From the NCBI RefSeq assembly GCF_013304445.1, contig NZ_JAAITA010000004.1:154034-218033 (forward strand): a DNA stretch of 64,000 bases. Direction: 5' to 3'. Source of the DNA: Blautia hansenii. GTDB taxonomy: Bacteria > Bacillota > Clostridia > Lachnospirales > Lachnospiraceae. The notes below the pieces were generated by a model. It was not told the DNA's origin. It did no database searches and worked only from the letters and a program-made list of their open reading frames with translations. Positions within the stretch are counted from its first letter, which is position 1; the number at the start of each line of letters is the position of its first letter. A program made the position numbers and the translations under genes. Of the stretch, positions 63,171 to 64,000 are shown one piece after another.

Positions 63171-63971
63171 CTAACAAACAGCTTCTTTTACCATCTTTAA
63201 ATAAATTCGACAGTTCTGATGATTAAAATCATATTGCAATGCCTTTTTAAATTGCACGGCTGCCTCTTCCTTATTTCCCATTCCAACATTGGCAAGTCCC
63301 ATCAAGTAATGACAATGTGCCCTATTCTTTTGATTCATGTCATCCTCAAAAATCAAAAAATCAGGCAAGGATACAGCAAAGTAATCATTTTTCATTTTAT
63401 CATATAAATGTTTCTCACCGTAATCCATAAGTTTATTAAAGCATACGCAGGCAGCATTTGTATTTCCAAGTTTCCGATTCGCAAGTCCTTTATAAAGAAT
63501 CATATCTGCCGGCTGGTCATAATAACACATAGCTCCTGCCGGTTCATCAACTCCAAGTTCTGCATTTTTGAAACATTCTTCAGACCTTTCTGCCTCTCCA
63601 AGTTCTGCTTCTACAACTCCAAGATAATAATAAATATTGTTATCCTTGATTCCTTCCAATCTTCCTTCGCCTAAATCTACGGGGTACAATAAAGCTTTTT
63701 CCAACAGTTCTTTTGCCGCTTTAAAATTTTTCTTTACAATCTCTTCCTTCGCCATCTCAGTCAAAGCAATTTTATACTGTCCTGAGATTCGTCCTTCTGC
63801 ACCTTCCCATGCACGGAATCTATGATTCATAATGGTATCATAAGCTTTCTGATGCATGCCTAAAAGATTATACAAAGTAACATATTCCAACATAACATCG
63901 TCACGCTCTGCAAGAATATCCTTATGTGCTTCATAATTTTGTAATCTAGTACAACGAATAATAAATAATTG
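63171..63971 (-). pseudogene. 5'-truncated DUF5107-type TPR protein
   Basis: This matches the C-terminal TPR region of large DUF5107 proteins: MLEYVTLYNLLGMHQKAYD, KDNNIYYYLGVVEAELGEAE, FAVSLPDFLIFEDDMNQKNRAHCHYLMGLANVGMGNKEEA (pieces). Homology continues upstream of the first ATG at 63893 (codons RLQNYEAHKDILAERDDV), but the frame is closed by a TAG at 63972-63974 and the last codons before it (QLFIIRC) are not family-like. No ribosome binding site precedes ATG 63893. The bulk of the gene, normally over 800 codons, is missing. It is probably a remnant, not a working gene. Confidence 0.7.
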
Positions 63972-64000
63972 CTATATTAAACAGAGGCCGCTTCATCTTC

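Overview
The window reads as a chromosomal segment of an anaerobic, spore-lineage Firmicute of the class Clostridia, most likely a Lachnospiraceae member close to Blautia. The clues are CodY, HrcA/CIRCE control of chaperones, a sigma-K type factor, IreB, type III glutamine synthetase, an enlarged L17, a Csp-like S8 protease, and proteins such as DUF1292, YlbF and CdaR-type regulators. Genus-level assignment is inference. Almost every gene lies on the minus strand; only the sigma-K gene and an HPr-like gene lie on the plus strand. I see no rRNA, tRNA, CRISPR array, complete IS or phage.

Layout. 1-8.5 kb: small membrane protein, groES-groEL with CIRCE, codY, topA, dprA, yifB. 8.7-16.6 kb: sigK-like gene, then a block that keeps the Bacillus order ireB-ruvX-DUF1292-(rnj-ylbF)-mltG-like-trmR-U32, preceded by mtaB, plus an HPr-like protein. 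16.7-29 kb: thiI and its cysteine desulfurase, rsmE, prmA, an AEC permease, the hrcA-grpE-dnaK-dnaJ heat-shock operon with a second CIRCE, and uvrB. 29-32.4 kb: gene debris, then a glycolipid/phospholipid cluster (MGDG-synthase-like, PlsY-like, CDP-alcohol transferase, acetyltransferase). 32.4-44 kb: CtpB-like protease, ftsEX, CdaR-type regulator, TagA-like enzyme, a MoxR/VWA pair, glutamine synthetase III, YtaF-like protein, diacylglycerol kinase. 44-47.7 kb: rpmJ-rpsM-rpsK-rpsD-rpoA-rplQ, detached from infA, with a long rpmJ-rpsM gap. 47.8-56.2 kb: an EF-G/TetM-like GTPase fused to a Rae1/YacP nuclease domain, an HD protein, a MATE pump, and an ECF sigma-ABC operon. 56.3-59.3 kb: a DUF134 regulator and a four-module redox enzyme. 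59.4-61.25 kb: a 1.8-kb cassette between 37-bp direct repeats, carrying AbiEi-like, two tiny ORFs and KilA-N. 61.2-64 kb: the Csp-like S8 protease whose 3' end carries the right repeat, and a 5'-truncated DUF5107-type gene.

How the parts fit. Core genes serve translation and RNA modification (ThiI/desulfurase, MtaB, RsmE, PrmA, TrmR/U32, RNase J), protein folding under one repressor (HrcA), envelope lipids and division (FtsEX, CtpB). The three most unusual pieces are the GTPase-Rae1 fusion, whose Shine-Dalgarno can be locked in a 12-bp hairpin; the repeat-bounded AbiEi/KilA-N cassette inserted at the end of a protease gene; and the disulfide reductase-rhodanese-sirohaem reductase-ferredoxin fusion translated right after its DUF134 regulator.
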